The notes: a model not told the origin generated them from the sequence alone. DNA of 33,075 nt from Alphaproteobacteria bacterium (GCA_009694045.1 SHVY01000035.1:1-33075); one strand, 5' to 3'; shown: positions 25,123 through 33,075, numbered from the stretch's first letter. Program-made: numbers and translations.

Positions 25123-26245
25123 CGCGCAACCGACCCGCCGACAGGGCATCCGTGGATAGGCCGAGCGCGCGCATCTCCGGGGGCAGATCGCGGCCCTCGA
25201 TCAGGGCGGCGGCGGCGCGGGCCATGGCGGGCGCGGTCAACATGCCATAGCCGCCCTGGCCGGCCAGCCAATAGAAACCCTCGGCCTTGGGATCGAAGCC
25301 GTTGAGGGGTTGGAGGTCCGGCGCGAACGTCCGCAGCCCCGCCCAGCGCCGTTGCAATCGCCGGACGCGCAGGGCCGTCGCCGCCTCGATGTTGGCGATC
25401 GCCTGGGCCACATCGAGCTCCTCGGGTTGCGCGTCGCACGGCGCGCTCGGCGTCTCGTCGGCCAGGCTGCCCATGACGCGGTCGGGCTCCGGCTTGATGT
25501 ACCAGGTGCTGTCGAGGTCGCCGGTCAGCGGCCAGCGGCCGGTGTCGAACTCGGCCGGCGGATCGAACAGGAAGGCCGTCCGCCGCTTCGGCACGAGGCC
25601 GAGGGGGGCCACGCCCGCCATGCGCGCGAGCACGTCGGCCCAGGCGCCGGCGGCGTTGACGACGATCGGTGCCGCGAAGGTTCCGGCGCGGGTGGTCGCC
25701 AGCCAGAGTCCGTCCCGGCGATCGAGCCCGATGACCTCCGCATCGGTCACCAGCCGGCCGCCCTGGGCCCTGAGCCCACGCACGAAGCCGCCGAGCAGGG
25801 CGCCTACGTCCAGGTCCATGGCGCCCGGCTCGAGGACCCCGCCGGCCAGATCGTCCGCGACCAGGGCGGGAACCAGGGACCGAGCCTCGGCCGCGTCGAC
25901 CAGCCGTTCGTCGACCCCATCCGCTTGGGCCTCGGCGACCTCGGTCGCGAGCGCGATCTCCTGTCCGACCCGGCCGACCACGAGGCTGCCGCGCGGGCTC
26001 AAAAGCGGGGCCTGGGCGAAGCCGCTGGGCGGGTTACTCAGAAAACCGCGGCTTGCGATTGCGAGCCGGCGCACGACCGCCGGTTCGAACCCTTGCGCGT
26101 ACTGGGCCGCGGACCGGCCGCTGGTGTGGTAGCCGGGCGCGTCCTCGCGCTCCAACACGACGACGCCACGGTTGGCAGCGATGGCGAACCCGGCCGACGC
26201 ACCGGCGATGCCGCCACCGATCACGAGCACGTCGATCGAGTCCAT
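25100..26245 (-). CDS. FAD-dependent D-amino acid dehydrogenase-like oxidoreductase (DAO family, DauA-like)
   Basis: 381 residues. The Rossmann FAD motif IGGGIAGAS (9-17) and E32 at the end of the second strand are clear. LEREDAPGYHTSGRSAAQY, VNAAGAW, PLGLVPKRR and WAGLRTFAPD run parallel to Pseudomonas aeruginosa D-arginine dehydrogenase (DauA) as I recall it. With identical numbering, DauA residues His48 and Tyr53 in the active-site loop are Gln48 and Phe53 here, so substrate or rate may differ. The enzyme oxidises an amine or D-amino acid to the imino acid in the cytosol or at the membrane. ATG 26245 matches the family start. The last eight residues (RESTSRAD) and the stop are largely read from the palindromic element at 24967-25122. 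Divergent from the AstE-like gene. Confidence 0.87.
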   Translation of the reverse strand: MDSIDVLVIGGGIAGASAGFAIAANRGVVVLEREDAPGYHTSGRSAAQYAQGFEPAVVRRLAIASRGFLSNPPSGFAQAPLLSPRGSLVVGRVGQEIALATEVAEAQADGVDERLVDAAEARSLVPALVADDLAGGVLEPGAMDLDVGALLGGFVRGLRAQGGRLVTDAEVIGLDRRDGLWLATTRAGTFAAPIVVNAAGAWADVLARMAGVAPLGLVPKRRTAFLFDPPAEFDTGRWPLTGDLDSTWYIKPEPDRVMGSLADETPSAPCDAQPEELDVAQAIANIEAATALRVRRLQRRWAGLRTFAPDLQPLNGFDPKAEGFYWLAGQGGYGMLTAPAMARAAAALIEGRDLPPEMRALGLSTDALSAGRLRESTSRAD

Positions 26246-26345
26246 GGCGTCCAATAACGCGGCCGGGGGCCGGCCGGCAAGCGGTTGACTCGACAGGGCG
26301 CGGGGGGCTCTCTTGCCGACCCATGTCTCAATCGACGAGAATCCC

Positions 26346-27479
26346 ATGACCGTATCGGTCGAGCGTCTGCCCCTGTTGTCCGCCAGTCCCGGCACCCAGC
26401 GCGCCGTGACGGTGCATCGCTTCGGTGCGCCGGGTGCCCGGCCGAAGGTCTACCTGCAGGCCGCGCTGCACGCCAACGAGTTGCCGGGCGTGGTCCTGAT
26501 CCATCACCTGCTGCCGAGGTTGGAGGCCGCGGCGGCCAGGGATGAGATCCTGGGCGAAATCGTCGTCGTGCCGGTCGCCAACCCGATCGGGCTGGGGCAG
26601 GTCGTTCAGGGCAAGCATCTGGGCCGCTACGAGGCGATGCACGGGGCGAACTTCAACCGTGGGTTCCCCGCCATCGCCGATCTGGTCGCGCCCAGGATCG
26701 ACAACCGGCTGACCGACGACAAGGTTCGCAACGTCGCCCTGATCCGCGCCGCGATGCGCGAGGCCGTGGCGGAGATCGCGCCACGGAGCGAGCTCGAATC
26801 CCTGCGCAAGACCCTGACGAGCCTGGCGGTGGACGCGGACATCGTGCTCGACCTGCATTGCGCCGAGGAGTCGCTCCTGTTCATCTATCTGCCCCTGGCG
26901 CGTTGGCCGGAGTGTTCGGATCTGGCGGCGCAGATGCGCTGTCAGCGTGTCCTGTTGTGGGAGGGACACCACGGGCGAGCCTTCGACGAAGGCATCTCCT
27001 CGCCCTGGCTGGAACTGGCGGCGCGGTTCAAGGATCGGCCGATCCCGATGGCGTGCCTGGGCGTCACCCTCGAGCTGCGCGGGCAGTTGGACGCGACCGA
27101 CGCGCTGAACGCGGCGGATGCCGAGAACCTGTTCCGCTACCTGCGGCGGCGCCAGGCGATCGCCGGGGATCCCGGCGTCCTGCCGCCGCTGCTCGACCAT
27201 GGCGCGCCGGCCACTGGGACCGACTGGGTGCGAGCGCCCGTGGCCGGGGTGGTCGTCCACCGCAAGGCGATCGGCGATCGGGTGCGCAAGGGCGAGATCG
27301 TGGCCGAGGTGATCGATCCCGTCGCCGGGGACGGCGCCGCCCGGCGCACGCCGATGGTCGCCAGGGTCGACGGCATGGTGATCGGCCGCGACATCAACCG
27401 GCTGGTGCGTCCCGGCGACCCGGCGGTGGTGGTCAGCGGCGATGCCGCCCTGGAGGACCCGGAACCCAACGTGGATTAG
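26346..27479 (+). CDS. Succinylglutamate desuccinylase/aspartoacylase (AstE/AspA) family hydrolase
   Basis: 377 residues, a zinc carboxypeptidase-fold deacylase. The zinc site is visible as H42-x-x-E45 (ALHANELPG) and H171 (VLDLHCAEE). NFNRGFP near residue 102 is the substrate-carboxylate motif of the family. The C-terminal part (about 295-375: VRAPVAGVVVHRKAIGDRVRKGE) resembles a barrel-sandwich/lipoyl-like domain often found in this subfamily. It removes an acyl group from an N-acyl amino acid or related amide. Start: ATG 26346 is preferred over TTG 26313, though its ribosome site (GAGA) is weak. It is divergent from the D-amino acid dehydrogenase-like gene and its stop overlaps the convergent dehydrogenase by three bases. 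Confidence 0.85.
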   Translation: MTVSVERLPLLSASPGTQRAVTVHRFGAPGARPKVYLQAALHANELPGVVLIHHLLPRLEAAAARDEILGEIVVVPVANPIGLGQVVQGKHLGRYEAMHGANFNRGFPAIADLVAPRIDNRLTDDKVRNVALIRAAMREAVAEIAPRSELESLRKTLTSLAVDADIVLDLHCAEESLLFIYLPLARWPECSDLAAQMRCQRVLLWEGHHGRAFDEGISSPWLELAARFKDRPIPMACLGVTLELRGQLDATDALNAADAENLFRYLRRRQAIAGDPGVLPPLLDHGAPATGTDWVRAPVAGVVVHRKAIGDRVRKGEIVAEVIDPVAGDGAARRTPMVARVDGMVIGRDINRLVRPGDPAVVVSGDAALEDPEPNVD

Positions 27480-28432
27480 GCGCGCACGACCCTGGTAAGG
27501 GGCTCGCCCTTACGCCAGAGATCCAGGTTGTCGGCGAAGATGCCTGCGAAGCGGCGCGGCCAATCGGCGACGTTGTCGGACGCGTGCGGGGTGATGAAGA
27601 CGTTGTCCATGGCCCACAGCGGGCTGTCCGCCGGCAGGGGCTCGGCCGCGAAGACGTCGAGGTACGCCCCCGCCGGCCGGCCGGCCCCCAGGCCCGCGAT
27701 CAGCGCGGCCTCGTCGACGACGGCGCCGCGCGAGGTGTTGACGAACAGCGCACCTGGCTTCATGGCGGCGAACGCCTCGCGGCCGAACAGCCCGGCGGTC
27801 GCGGCAGTCGCCCGCACATGCAGGCTGACGACATCGGCGCGCGGCAGCAGCGCGGCGAGCGCGGCCGGCGGGTGCAGCTCGTCGAGGGCCGGGTGGCCCG
27901 CCGACCCCGCACGGATGCCGAGGACCGTCATGCCCAGGACCTTGGCGAGCCGGGCCACTTCGCCGCCGATGGCGCCGGCGCCGACGACCAGCAGCGTCTG
28001 CTCCTGGAGCGGTTGGATGGGCCATGGCCGCCACGTGCGCCGCCGCTGCTGATCGCGGTAGGCGAAGAAGCTCCGGTTCCAGGCGAGGATCGCGGCGATC
28101 ACGGTTTCCGCCAGGAAGGGAGCCAGGACACCGGCGCAGTTGGTGAGCGTCACCCGCGCCGCATCCCATGGCACGAAGTGATCGTAGCCGGAGCCGCCGA
28201 CGTGAACCCAGCACACCGTGGGACAATCGATCACGGGCCGATGGGCGTCGCCCGGGAACCCGGAGTGCTTGATCGAGAAGACCGCCTCGGGCCGGTGGGC
28301 GTCGAGCGCCGGGCCGACCTCGGCGGGTGTCGCGGCATAGGCGATCGGCAGATCCGGGAAGCGCCCGGCGAGCAGATCGCGAACATCGTCGGGCCGATCG
28401 TGCACGACCAGGACCGAGGGGCGCTTCGACAT
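27476..28432 (-). CDS. D-isomer-specific 2-hydroxyacid dehydrogenase family protein
   Basis: 318 residues. The catalytic triad of the family is present: R235 (NTSRGAVVDE), E264 (FAAEPLP) and H283 (TPHASDN). NAD binds at G151-A-G-A-I-G156 (VVGAGAIGGEVA). The N-terminal flavodoxin-like lid contains HVGGSGYDHF. It interconverts a 2-oxo acid and a D-2-hydroxy acid with NAD(P)H; GhrA-type glyoxylate/hydroxypyruvate reductases are the nearest general picture. It could reduce the 2-oxo acid left by D-amino acid oxidation encoded nearby (inference). It is divergent from the amino acid ABC operon across 81 bases that hold no other gene. Confidence 0.88.
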   Translation of the reverse strand: MSKRPSVLVVHDRPDDVRDLLAGRFPDLPIAYAATPAEVGPALDAHRPEAVFSIKHSGFPGDAHRPVIDCPTVCWVHVGGSGYDHFVPWDAARVTLTNCAGVLAPFLAETVIAAILAWNRSFFAYRDQQRRRTWRPWPIQPLQEQTLLVVGAGAIGGEVARLAKVLGMTVLGIRAGSAGHPALDELHPPAALAALLPRADVVSLHVRATAATAGLFGREAFAAMKPGALFVNTSRGAVVDEAALIAGLGAGRPAGAYLDVFAAEPLPADSPLWAMDNVFITPHASDNVADWPRRFAGIFADNLDLWRKGEPLTRVVRA

Positions 28433-28513
28433 CGCTTCTGATCTCCGCTCGACGCTGCCGCCAGGCTCGGCTACTGTCGATCGCGACTATAGAGAACAAT
28501 CCGAGGCGCGGGG

Positions 28514-29293
28514 ATGGCGGATACGGGCAGAGGCCCAGCCTTGGTCGTCGAGGATCTGCACAAGAGCTTCGGCCCGCTCGAGGTGCTGAAGGGCGTGTCG
28601 ATGTCGGCGAACGTCGGCGACGTCATCACCATGATCGGCGGGTCGGGCTCGGGCAAGAGCACGTTCCTGCGCTGCATCAACCTGCTGGAGACGCCCAATT
28701 CGGGCCGGGTGACCGTGGGCGGCGAGCTCATTCGCATGCGCCCGGGCAAGCGCGGCGAGGCAGTGCCCGAGGATCAGGGCCAGGTGGATCGCATCCGTGC
28801 GCGCCTCGGCATGGTGTTCCAGAGTTTCAACCTGTGGTCGCACATGACGGTGCTGCAGAACGTCATCGAGGCGCCGGTTCACGTCCAGAAGAAGCCACGG
28901 GCCCAGGCGATCGACAAAGCCAAGGCCCTGCTCGACAAGGTCGGCATCGGCGACAAGCTGGACTACTATCCCGCCCATCTGTCGGGCGGACAGCAGCAGC
29001 GTGCGGCGATCGCCCGCGCGCTCGCCATGGACCCCGAAGTGATGCTGTTCGACGAACCGACCTCGGCGCTCGATCCCGAACTGGTCGGCGAGGTGCTGCG
29101 CGTCATGCGCCAGCTCGCCGAGGAAGGGCGCACAATGATCGTGGTGACCCACGAGATGGGCTTTGCCCGCGAGGTCGCCTCGGAGGTAATCTTCCTGGAC
29201 GCTGGCCGGATCGAGGAACGGGGCCCACCCGGAGAGCTGTTCGGCAACCCCAAGTCGGAGCGTTGCCGCCAGTTCCTCGCACGGCTTCTTTGA
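28514..29293 (+). CDS. Polar amino acid ABC transporter ATPase (HisP/GlnQ-like)
   Basis: 259 residues. Walker [10 protein letters not shown] at 42-50, Q-loop [17 protein letters not shown] (typical of amino acid importers), signature LSGGQQQR, Walker [15 protein letters not shown], and the switch His in [11 protein letters not shown]. The insertion after Walker A containing [20 protein letters not shown] is like that of HisP/OccP (histidine, octopine/nopaline-type) members. It powers import with the two permeases and the binding protein that follow. First gene of the operon, preceded by GAGG and GGGG near the ATG. The substrate is probably a basic or opine-like amino acid, judged only from the HisP-like insertion. 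Confidence 0.93.
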   Translation: MADTGRGPALVVEDLHKSFGPLEVLKGVSMSANVGDVITMIGGSGSGKSTFLRCINLLETPNSGRVTVGGELIRMRPGKRGEAVPEDQGQVDRIRARLGMVFQSFNLWSHMTVLQNVIEAPVHVQKKPRAQAIDKAKALLDKVGIGDKLDYYPAHLSGGQQQRAAIARALAMDPEVMLFDEPTSALDPELVGEVLRVMRQLAEEGRTMIVVTHEMGFAREVASEVIFLDAGRIEERGPPGELFGNPKSERCRQFLARLL

Positions 29294-29346
29294 CCGGCTG
29301 GAGTGCGACTCCAAGTTACCCTTACTTCACCTCAGGGAGGATCAAC

Positions 29347-30153
29347 GTGAAACGCATGACGACATTCCTGTCGCTGGCAGCGGCAGCGGTACTGTTCGGT
29401 ATGGCCGCGGGAGCGGCGGCCGCGGACACCTACAAGGTCGGGATCGACCAGACCAACTACGAGCCGTTCGCCTGGAAGGACGCAAGCGGCGCCTGGCTGG
29501 GCTGGGAGGTCGAGCTGTTGTACGCGGTGTGCGAGACGCAGGGGATGACATGCGAGCTGGCGCCGACGGCGTGGGACGGCATCATCCCGGCCCTTCAGGA
29601 AGGCAAGATCGACTTCATCTTCGCCTCGATGTCGATCAACGAGGATCGCAAGCAGCAGGTCGACTTCAGTCACTTCTATTATGACTCGACCACGGTGATC
29701 ATCGGCGCCAAGGCCGACACGACGGTGATCGACTTCGACAACCCGGAATCCCTGAGCGGCAAGGTTCTGGGTGCCCAGGGCGCCACCATCCATTCGAAGT
29801 TCCTGGAGGCCCGGTTCGGATCGGCGGCCGAGATCAAGACCTACGATGGCCTCGACAACGCGCTCGCCGATCTGGCCGCTGGCCGGGTCGATTACGTCCA
29901 GGAAGGCCTGTCGACCCTGTCCACGTTCATGGCGACCGAGGAGGGCAAGGACTTCGAGGTGAAGGCGATCGCGCCCCCCGATCCGATCCTCGGCGAAGGC
30001 GTCGGCGCTGCCGTACGCAAGGGCGAGACCGCGCTGCTCGACATGATCAACGCCGGCATCAAGGCGGTGGTCGAAAGCGGCAAGTACGACGAGATCACGG
30101 CGAAGTACCCGCAACTGGAAGGCATGCTGGTGCAGCCCGACTTCGGCTCATAG
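29347..30153 (+). CDS. Periplasmic amino acid-binding protein (SBP family 3)
   Basis: 268 residues from GTG 29347, with a perfect-looking GGGAGG site six bases upstream, stronger than any other in the operon. Residues 1-26 (MKRMTTFLSLAAAAVLFGMA and a run of Ala) form a Sec signal peptide, with cleavage likely before DTYKVG. The mature protein shows the family 3 pattern: YEPFAWKDASGAWLGWEVEL, AWDGIIPALQEGKIDFIFASMSI and EDRKQQVDFSHFYY, plus VLGAQGATIHSKFLE for the second lobe. It captures a polar amino acid or similar cation in the periplasm for the adjacent permease. A hairpin terminator follows 23 bases after its stop, which fits the need for more binding protein than permease. Confidence 0.93.
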   Translation: MKRMTTFLSLAAAAVLFGMAAGAAAADTYKVGIDQTNYEPFAWKDASGAWLGWEVELLYAVCETQGMTCELAPTAWDGIIPALQEGKIDFIFASMSINEDRKQQVDFSHFYYDSTTVIIGAKADTTVIDFDNPESLSGKVLGAQGATIHSKFLEARFGSAAEIKTYDGLDNALADLAAGRVDYVQEGLSTLSTFMATEEGKDFEVKAIAPPDPILGEGVGAAVRKGETALLDMINAGIKAVVESGKYDEITAKYPQLEGMLVQPDFGS

Positions 30154-30176
30154 GTGTCGTAAGGGACGTTTCGTCG

Positions 30177-30210
30177 CGGCCGCCCGATCAGCGTCGGGCG
30201 GCCGTTTTTT
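30177..30210 (+). terminator. Rho-independent terminator inside the amino acid ABC operon
   Basis: A perfect 11-base G/C-rich stem (CGGCCGCCCGA at 30177-30187 with 30194-30204), a six-base loop and six T residues (30205-30210). It lies between the binding-protein stop and the first permease start, so it should stop much of the transcription after the binding-protein gene and set a high binding-protein to permease ratio. Confidence 0.9.
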
Positions 30211-30231
30211 CCAGGGGGGTGGGTCCAGGTC

Positions 30232-30963
30232 TTGGCAGCCGGTTCGGAACACTCGCTGTGGCTCGACCTCGCCTGGGGCGCCGAGGGCTGGGGCGATGAA
30301 TTCGTCCGCGGCGTGGCGCTCACGGTCCAGATCTCGCTCAGCGGCTATGTCTTCGGCCTGATCCTCGGGATGCTCGGGGCCGGCGCCAAGCTGAGTTCGC
30401 GCCCCTGGCTCAACCGTATCGGCGGCGCGTACACCACCATCGTGCGCGCCCTGCCCGAGCTGCTGCTGATCCTTCTCCTCTACTACGCCGGAACGTCCGC
30501 CCTGGTGAAGGTGTTGGTGTTCGTCGGCGTGGCGGGCGAAGAGCTGCAGATCAGTCCGTTCGCCGCCGCCGTGGCGTCGCTCGGTCTGATCTACGGCGCC
30601 TATCTCACCGACGTGTTGCGCGGTGGCATCGAGGCGATTCCGCGCGGGCAGATCGAAGCCGCCCGTGCCTGCGGCATGGGTCCGAGCTTGTGCTTTCGCC
30701 GCATCATCCTGCCGCAGATGATCCGCTACGCGATTCCCGGCATGGGGAACCAATGGCTGAACATCACGAAGGACAGCTCGCTGGTCAGCGTGATCGGCGC
30801 CTATGAGCTGCTCTCCGCCGGTCGCAGCGCGGCGACGTCCACCAAGGAGTACATCTTCTACTACAGCATCACGGCCCTGATCTTCCTGACCCTGACCATC
30901 GTGTCGATGGCGCTGTTCTGGCGGTTGGAGCAGCGCGCGAACCGTGGCGTCAGACATGTGTAG
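30232..30963 (+). CDS. Polar amino acid ABC transporter permease, subunit 1 (HisQ-like)
   Basis: 243 residues. Start TTG 30232 is the only start codon in frame after the terminator; a G-rich stretch (GGGGGGTGGG) lies upstream, so the ribosome site is plausible but not ideal. About five hydrophobic helices. GVALTVQISLSGYVFGL opens the membrane domain, RALPELLLILLLYYAG is the family helix, and the ATPase-docking loop reads EAARACGMGPSLCFRRIILPQ. It forms a heterodimeric channel with the next gene product. Because it is downstream of the terminator it probably depends on read-through. Confidence 0.88.
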   Translation: MAAGSEHSLWLDLAWGAEGWGDEFVRGVALTVQISLSGYVFGLILGMLGAGAKLSSRPWLNRIGGAYTTIVRALPELLLILLLYYAGTSALVKVLVFVGVAGEELQISPFAAAVASLGLIYGAYLTDVLRGGIEAIPRGQIEAARACGMGPSLCFRRIILPQMIRYAIPGMGNQWLNITKDSSLVSVIGAYELLSAGRSAATSTKEYIFYYSITALIFLTLTIVSMALFWRLEQRANRGVRHV

Positions 30964-30977
30964 GGCGGGGTAGGGCC

Positions 30978-31682
30978 ATGACGTTCGATTTCGAATACAC
31001 CCTCGCGACGGTTCTGCCCGCGCTGATCTTCGCGATTCCGACGTCGCTCCTTCTCATGGTGTCGTCCGGCGTGATCGGCAACCTGCTGGCGGTGCCGGTC
31101 GCCGTGGCCCGCCTGTCGCGCAATCCCTTCCTCTGGATGCCGGCCTACGTCTTTATCCTGCTGATGCGCGGAACGCCGCTCCTGGTGCAGATGTACCTAG
31201 TCTACTACGGCCTGGGCCAGATCCTCACGCCGGCGATCATGCGGGCCTATCCCTTCCTGCGCGACGGGATCTGGTACGCGATCTTCGCCCTCAGCATCAA
31301 TACGGCGGGCTATACCGGAGAGATCCTGCGCGGGGCGATCAAGGCGGTGCCCCACGGCGAGATCGAGGCGGCCCGGGCCTTCGGCATGTCGCGTTGGCTG
31401 GTCTTCCGCCGCGTGACCCTGCCGCGGGCGATCCGCATCTGCCTGCCGGCCATGAGCTCGGAGATGATCATTCTGCTGAAGGCCACCGCGCTCGCCTCGA
31501 CGGTCACGGTCTACGAGGTGCTGGGGACCGCCCAGTTGATCCGCGTCGACACGTTCCGGGTCTACGACACCCTGATCGGCGCGGGCGTGGTCTACATCGC
31601 CATGGTCTTCCTGCTGACGCGGGTCCTGAACGCGATCGAGCGCGCGCTCGGCAAGGACCGGCGCCCGATGTCGGTTGCCTAA
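30978..31682 (+). CDS. Polar amino acid ABC transporter permease, subunit 2 (HisM-like)
   Basis: 234 residues with the HisM pattern: an early helix (ALIFAIPTSLLLMVSSG), LLMRGTPLLVQMYLVYYGLGQ, ALSINTAGYTGEILRGAIKAVPHG and the docking loop EIEAARAFGMSRWLVFRRVTLPRA. KATALASTVTVYEVLG is also typical of opine/histidine-type permeases. It pairs with the permease 14 bases upstream and the ATPase at 28514. A GGGG-TAGGG site precedes the ATG. It is complete and ordinary for its family. Confidence 0.93.
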   Translation: MTFDFEYTLATVLPALIFAIPTSLLLMVSSGVIGNLLAVPVAVARLSRNPFLWMPAYVFILLMRGTPLLVQMYLVYYGLGQILTPAIMRAYPFLRDGIWYAIFALSINTAGYTGEILRGAIKAVPHGEIEAARAFGMSRWLVFRRVTLPRAIRICLPAMSSEMIILLKATALASTVTVYEVLGTAQLIRVDTFRVYDTLIGAGVVYIAMVFLLTRVLNAIERALGKDRRPMSVA

Positions 31683-31768
31683 GGGAATCCCTTGCGTCGG
31701 CCCGGGATTCGGTGAGGATCGCGGCGACGCGCGGAGTTTGCGAGGCGATGGTTACGAAGGTGGGCGCC

Positions 31769-32584
31769 ATGCGACAGGGGACCTACGAGACCCCGGACGG
31801 ATCCATCCACTACATCACCCAGGGCGACGGGCCGGACATCGTCTGGATCCCCGGCGGCGACCAGAAGGGCGAGGATTGGGCCGACCAGATGGCGGCCTTC
31901 CCGGGACACCGCAACATCAGCTATGACCCGCGCGGCGCCGGCCGCACGGTCTGCCGGGTCGATCCGCCCTGGCCGATCGCCGCCTTCGCCGATGATTGCG
32001 CGGCGCTGATCGGCGCGATCTGCAAGCCGCCGGTGATCCTGATCGGCCTTTCTATGGGCGCCTTGATCGTCCAGGAGATGATCTGCGAGCACCCCGGGCT
32101 GGTGCGGCTCGCCATTGCCATGGGGACCTCGGGCGACAAGAGCGGCTACATGCTGGACTGGGAGGACGCCGAGATCCGGCTCGCCCGTTCGGGAGCGGCC
32201 CTGCCGAACGACTTCGCCATCGCGCACTACGCCTTGCTCATGTACCCCTCGGAGGTGCTGGGCGACGACGCCCTGTGGGCCAAGGTGAAGCCCGTCGTCG
32301 AGGCGGCCTACAAGGACCGTGACGGCACCATGCTGGCCGCCCAGTGGCAGGCCTGCGTCGAATACAGCGCCATGAGCAGGCTGCCCCGCTGCCGGGTGCC
32401 GTTGCACGTGATCGGCTTCTCCCAGGACATGCAGACGCCGCCGGCGCGCGGCCGCAAGGTGGCGGCAGCCGCGGGCAACGGCACCTTCCACCTGCTCGAG
32501 GGGCTCGGCCACTGCTCGATGTTCGGCCACAAGCCGGAAGTCGTGAACGCCAAGCTGCGGGAGATCGTGACGACCTTCGGTTGA
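31769..32584 (+). CDS. Alpha/beta-fold hydrolase
   Basis: 271 residues with the alpha/beta hydrolase core: oxyanion-loop region IPGGDQKGEDW, SYDPRGAGRT, nucleophile elbow GLSMGA with S95, acid probably D220 (FSQDMQTP) and His248 (LEGLGHCSM). It probably hydrolyses an ester, lactone or amide; many proteins of this type are named enol-lactone hydrolase or esterase without proof. The start chosen is ATG 31769, because GAAGG lies eight bases upstream; ATG 31748 in frame would add seven residues. It begins 86 bases after the permease and may be read with the transporter operon. No signal peptide, so it acts in the cytosol. Confidence 0.85.
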   Translation: MRQGTYETPDGSIHYITQGDGPDIVWIPGGDQKGEDWADQMAAFPGHRNISYDPRGAGRTVCRVDPPWPIAAFADDCAALIGAICKPPVILIGLSMGALIVQEMICEHPGLVRLAIAMGTSGDKSGYMLDWEDAEIRLARSGAALPNDFAIAHYALLMYPSEVLGDDALWAKVKPVVEAAYKDRDGTMLAAQWQACVEYSAMSRLPRCRVPLHVIGFSQDMQTPPARGRKVAAAAGNGTFHLLEGLGHCSMFGHKPEVVNAKLREIVTTFG

Positions 32585-32698
32585 CGATCCATCGTCATCA
32601 CGCTCCCGAGATCCGCTTGCGCCGACCCCGTTTGGGTGGTTCGATGGTCCCGGTAGGCAATGGCGCGCTCGGTCGCGCCGAATCAGGGAGGAAATAGG

Positions 32699-33075
32699 AT
32701 GCGCCAAGGAATCGAACTCGGATCCGGCCGGGTGTTTCGTACGGGCCGCCGCCAGGTGCTGGGCGGGGCGACGGCAGGGGTCGCCGGCCTCGCGGCCGCG
32801 ACCTCGCTCGGCAAGCGGGTGTGGGGCCAGACGCGGACCCTGACCATTCAAGCGTACGCCGACATCCAGATCCTCGATCCCGCCTTTCGGTTGTCGGGGG
32901 TCGAGGACGACGCGATGCACTGCGTGACCAACCGTCTGGTGCGGTTCCGCGCCAACGACCCCGATTGGGTGATCGAGAACGAGTTCGCCGAGGAGATCGA
33001 GCAGGTCGATCCCGTGACCGTGAAGTTCCGCATCAAGAAGGGCGTGCCCTGGTCCGGCGGCTTCGGCGAGACGAC
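32699..33075 (+). CDS. Peptide-type ABC solute-binding protein (SBP family 5), N-terminal part, Tat signal
   Basis: The frame from ATG 32699 stays open to the window end: 125 codons and two bases. AGGGAGG lies six bases upstream. A twin-arginine signal is visible: R17-R18 in TGRRQVLGG, a hydrophobic Ala/Gly-rich stretch (GGATAGVAGLAAATSL) and a possible cleavage site near residue 45 (WGQ-TR). The mature start (LTIQAYADIQILDPAF), TNRLVRF and VKFRIKKGVPWSGG are typical of DppA/OppA-like proteins. It would deliver peptides or other solutes to a DppBC-type permease, probably encoded just beyond the window. It could also serve the dpp-type operon at 20129-24033, which lacks its own binding protein. 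Tat export suggests folding or cofactor loading in the cytosol. Confidence 0.88.
   Translation, partial: MRQGIELGSGRVFRTGRRQVLGGATAGVAGLAAATSLGKRVWGQTRTLTIQAYADIQILDPAFRLSGVEDDAMHCVTNRLVRFRANDPDWVIENEFAEEIEQVDPVTVKFRIKKGVPWSGGFGET

Noticed and set aside
29299-29313. Hairpin TGGAGT-GCG-ACTCCA between the ATPase and binding-protein genes as a terminator
   Set aside because: Short stem and no T-run; it would not be expected to stop transcription.
28327-29346. A long in-frame extension upstream of the binding-protein gene
   Set aside because: It overlaps the ATPase gene in another frame and would bury the signal peptide. GTG 29347 with GGGAGG is clearly the start.
32662-32679. Hairpin GGCGCG-CTCGGT-CGCGCC before the last gene as a terminator
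   Set aside because: No T-run, and a good ribosome site follows. Hairpins of this size arise often by chance in GC-rich DNA.

Overview
This window is GC-rich, densely packed bacterial DNA. The gene families (oligopeptide and polar amino acid ABC transporters, HyuA/HyuB, a phosphonate monoester hydrolase-like sulfatase, DauA-like flavoprotein, FAH, DMT exporter), the frequent GTG/TTG starts and the GC-rich palindromic intergenic repeats suggest a soil or rhizosphere alphaproteobacterium, perhaps Rhodospirillales- or Rhizobiales-like. That placement is inferred from gene style; no rRNA or tRNA gene was seen. No phage or insertion-sequence gene was recognised. The window reads as an accessory catabolic and uptake region with some genome wear.

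Layout. (1) 1-4017, minus strand: an operon hyuA-hyuB-GST (ATP-dependent hydantoinase/oxoprolinase-type subunits and a glutathione S-transferase cut by the window edge). (2) 4083-5190, minus strand: a decayed RTX/FG-GAP secreted-protein gene, readable only across at least six frame changes. (3) 5211-6271, plus strand: a gene resembling the small subunit of N,N-dimethylformamidase, then a Phd/YefM-VapC toxin-antitoxin pair with a palindromic promoter/operator. (4) 6272-6734: no gene, but a 27-bp inverted repeat and a possible promoter. (5) 6735-12929: a tight operon of two tandem N,N-dimethylformamidase-type large subunits, a nitronate monooxygenase-like flavoprotein and a glycerophosphodiester phosphodiesterase. 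(6) 12913-14397, minus strand: glycerol kinase, convergent and overlapping. (7) 14484-17753: sulfatase/phosphonate monoester hydrolase, SDR and DMT exporter. (8) 17779-17942: two adjacent diverged copies of one palindromic element, then an FAH-family gene. (9) 18826-19956, minus strand: a solute-binding protein with no signal peptide, divergent from a dppBC plus fused dppD-dppF operon that ends in an epimerase (20129-24968). (10) 24967-25122: a palindromic element that supplies the stop codons of both flanking convergent genes. (11) 25100-28432: DauA-like flavoprotein (minus), AstE/AspA-like hydrolase (plus), D-2-hydroxyacid dehydrogenase (minus). (12) 28514-32584: a polar amino acid ABC transporter with a strong terminator between its binding protein and its permeases, followed by an alpha/beta hydrolase. 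(13) 32699 to the end: start of a Tat-exported peptide-type binding protein.

How the genes may work together (inference). Most products take up or break down small organic nitrogen and phosphorus compounds: amides, cyclic amides, nitronates, glycerophosphodiesters, phosphate/phosphonate esters, D-amino acids, N-acyl amino acids and peptides. The most distinctive part is the 5.2-12.9 kb amidase region: a small subunit parted from its presumed large subunits by a toxin-antitoxin module, and a tandem pair of large subunits that both keep the predicted iron-binding residues and are coupled to NMO and GDPD genes.
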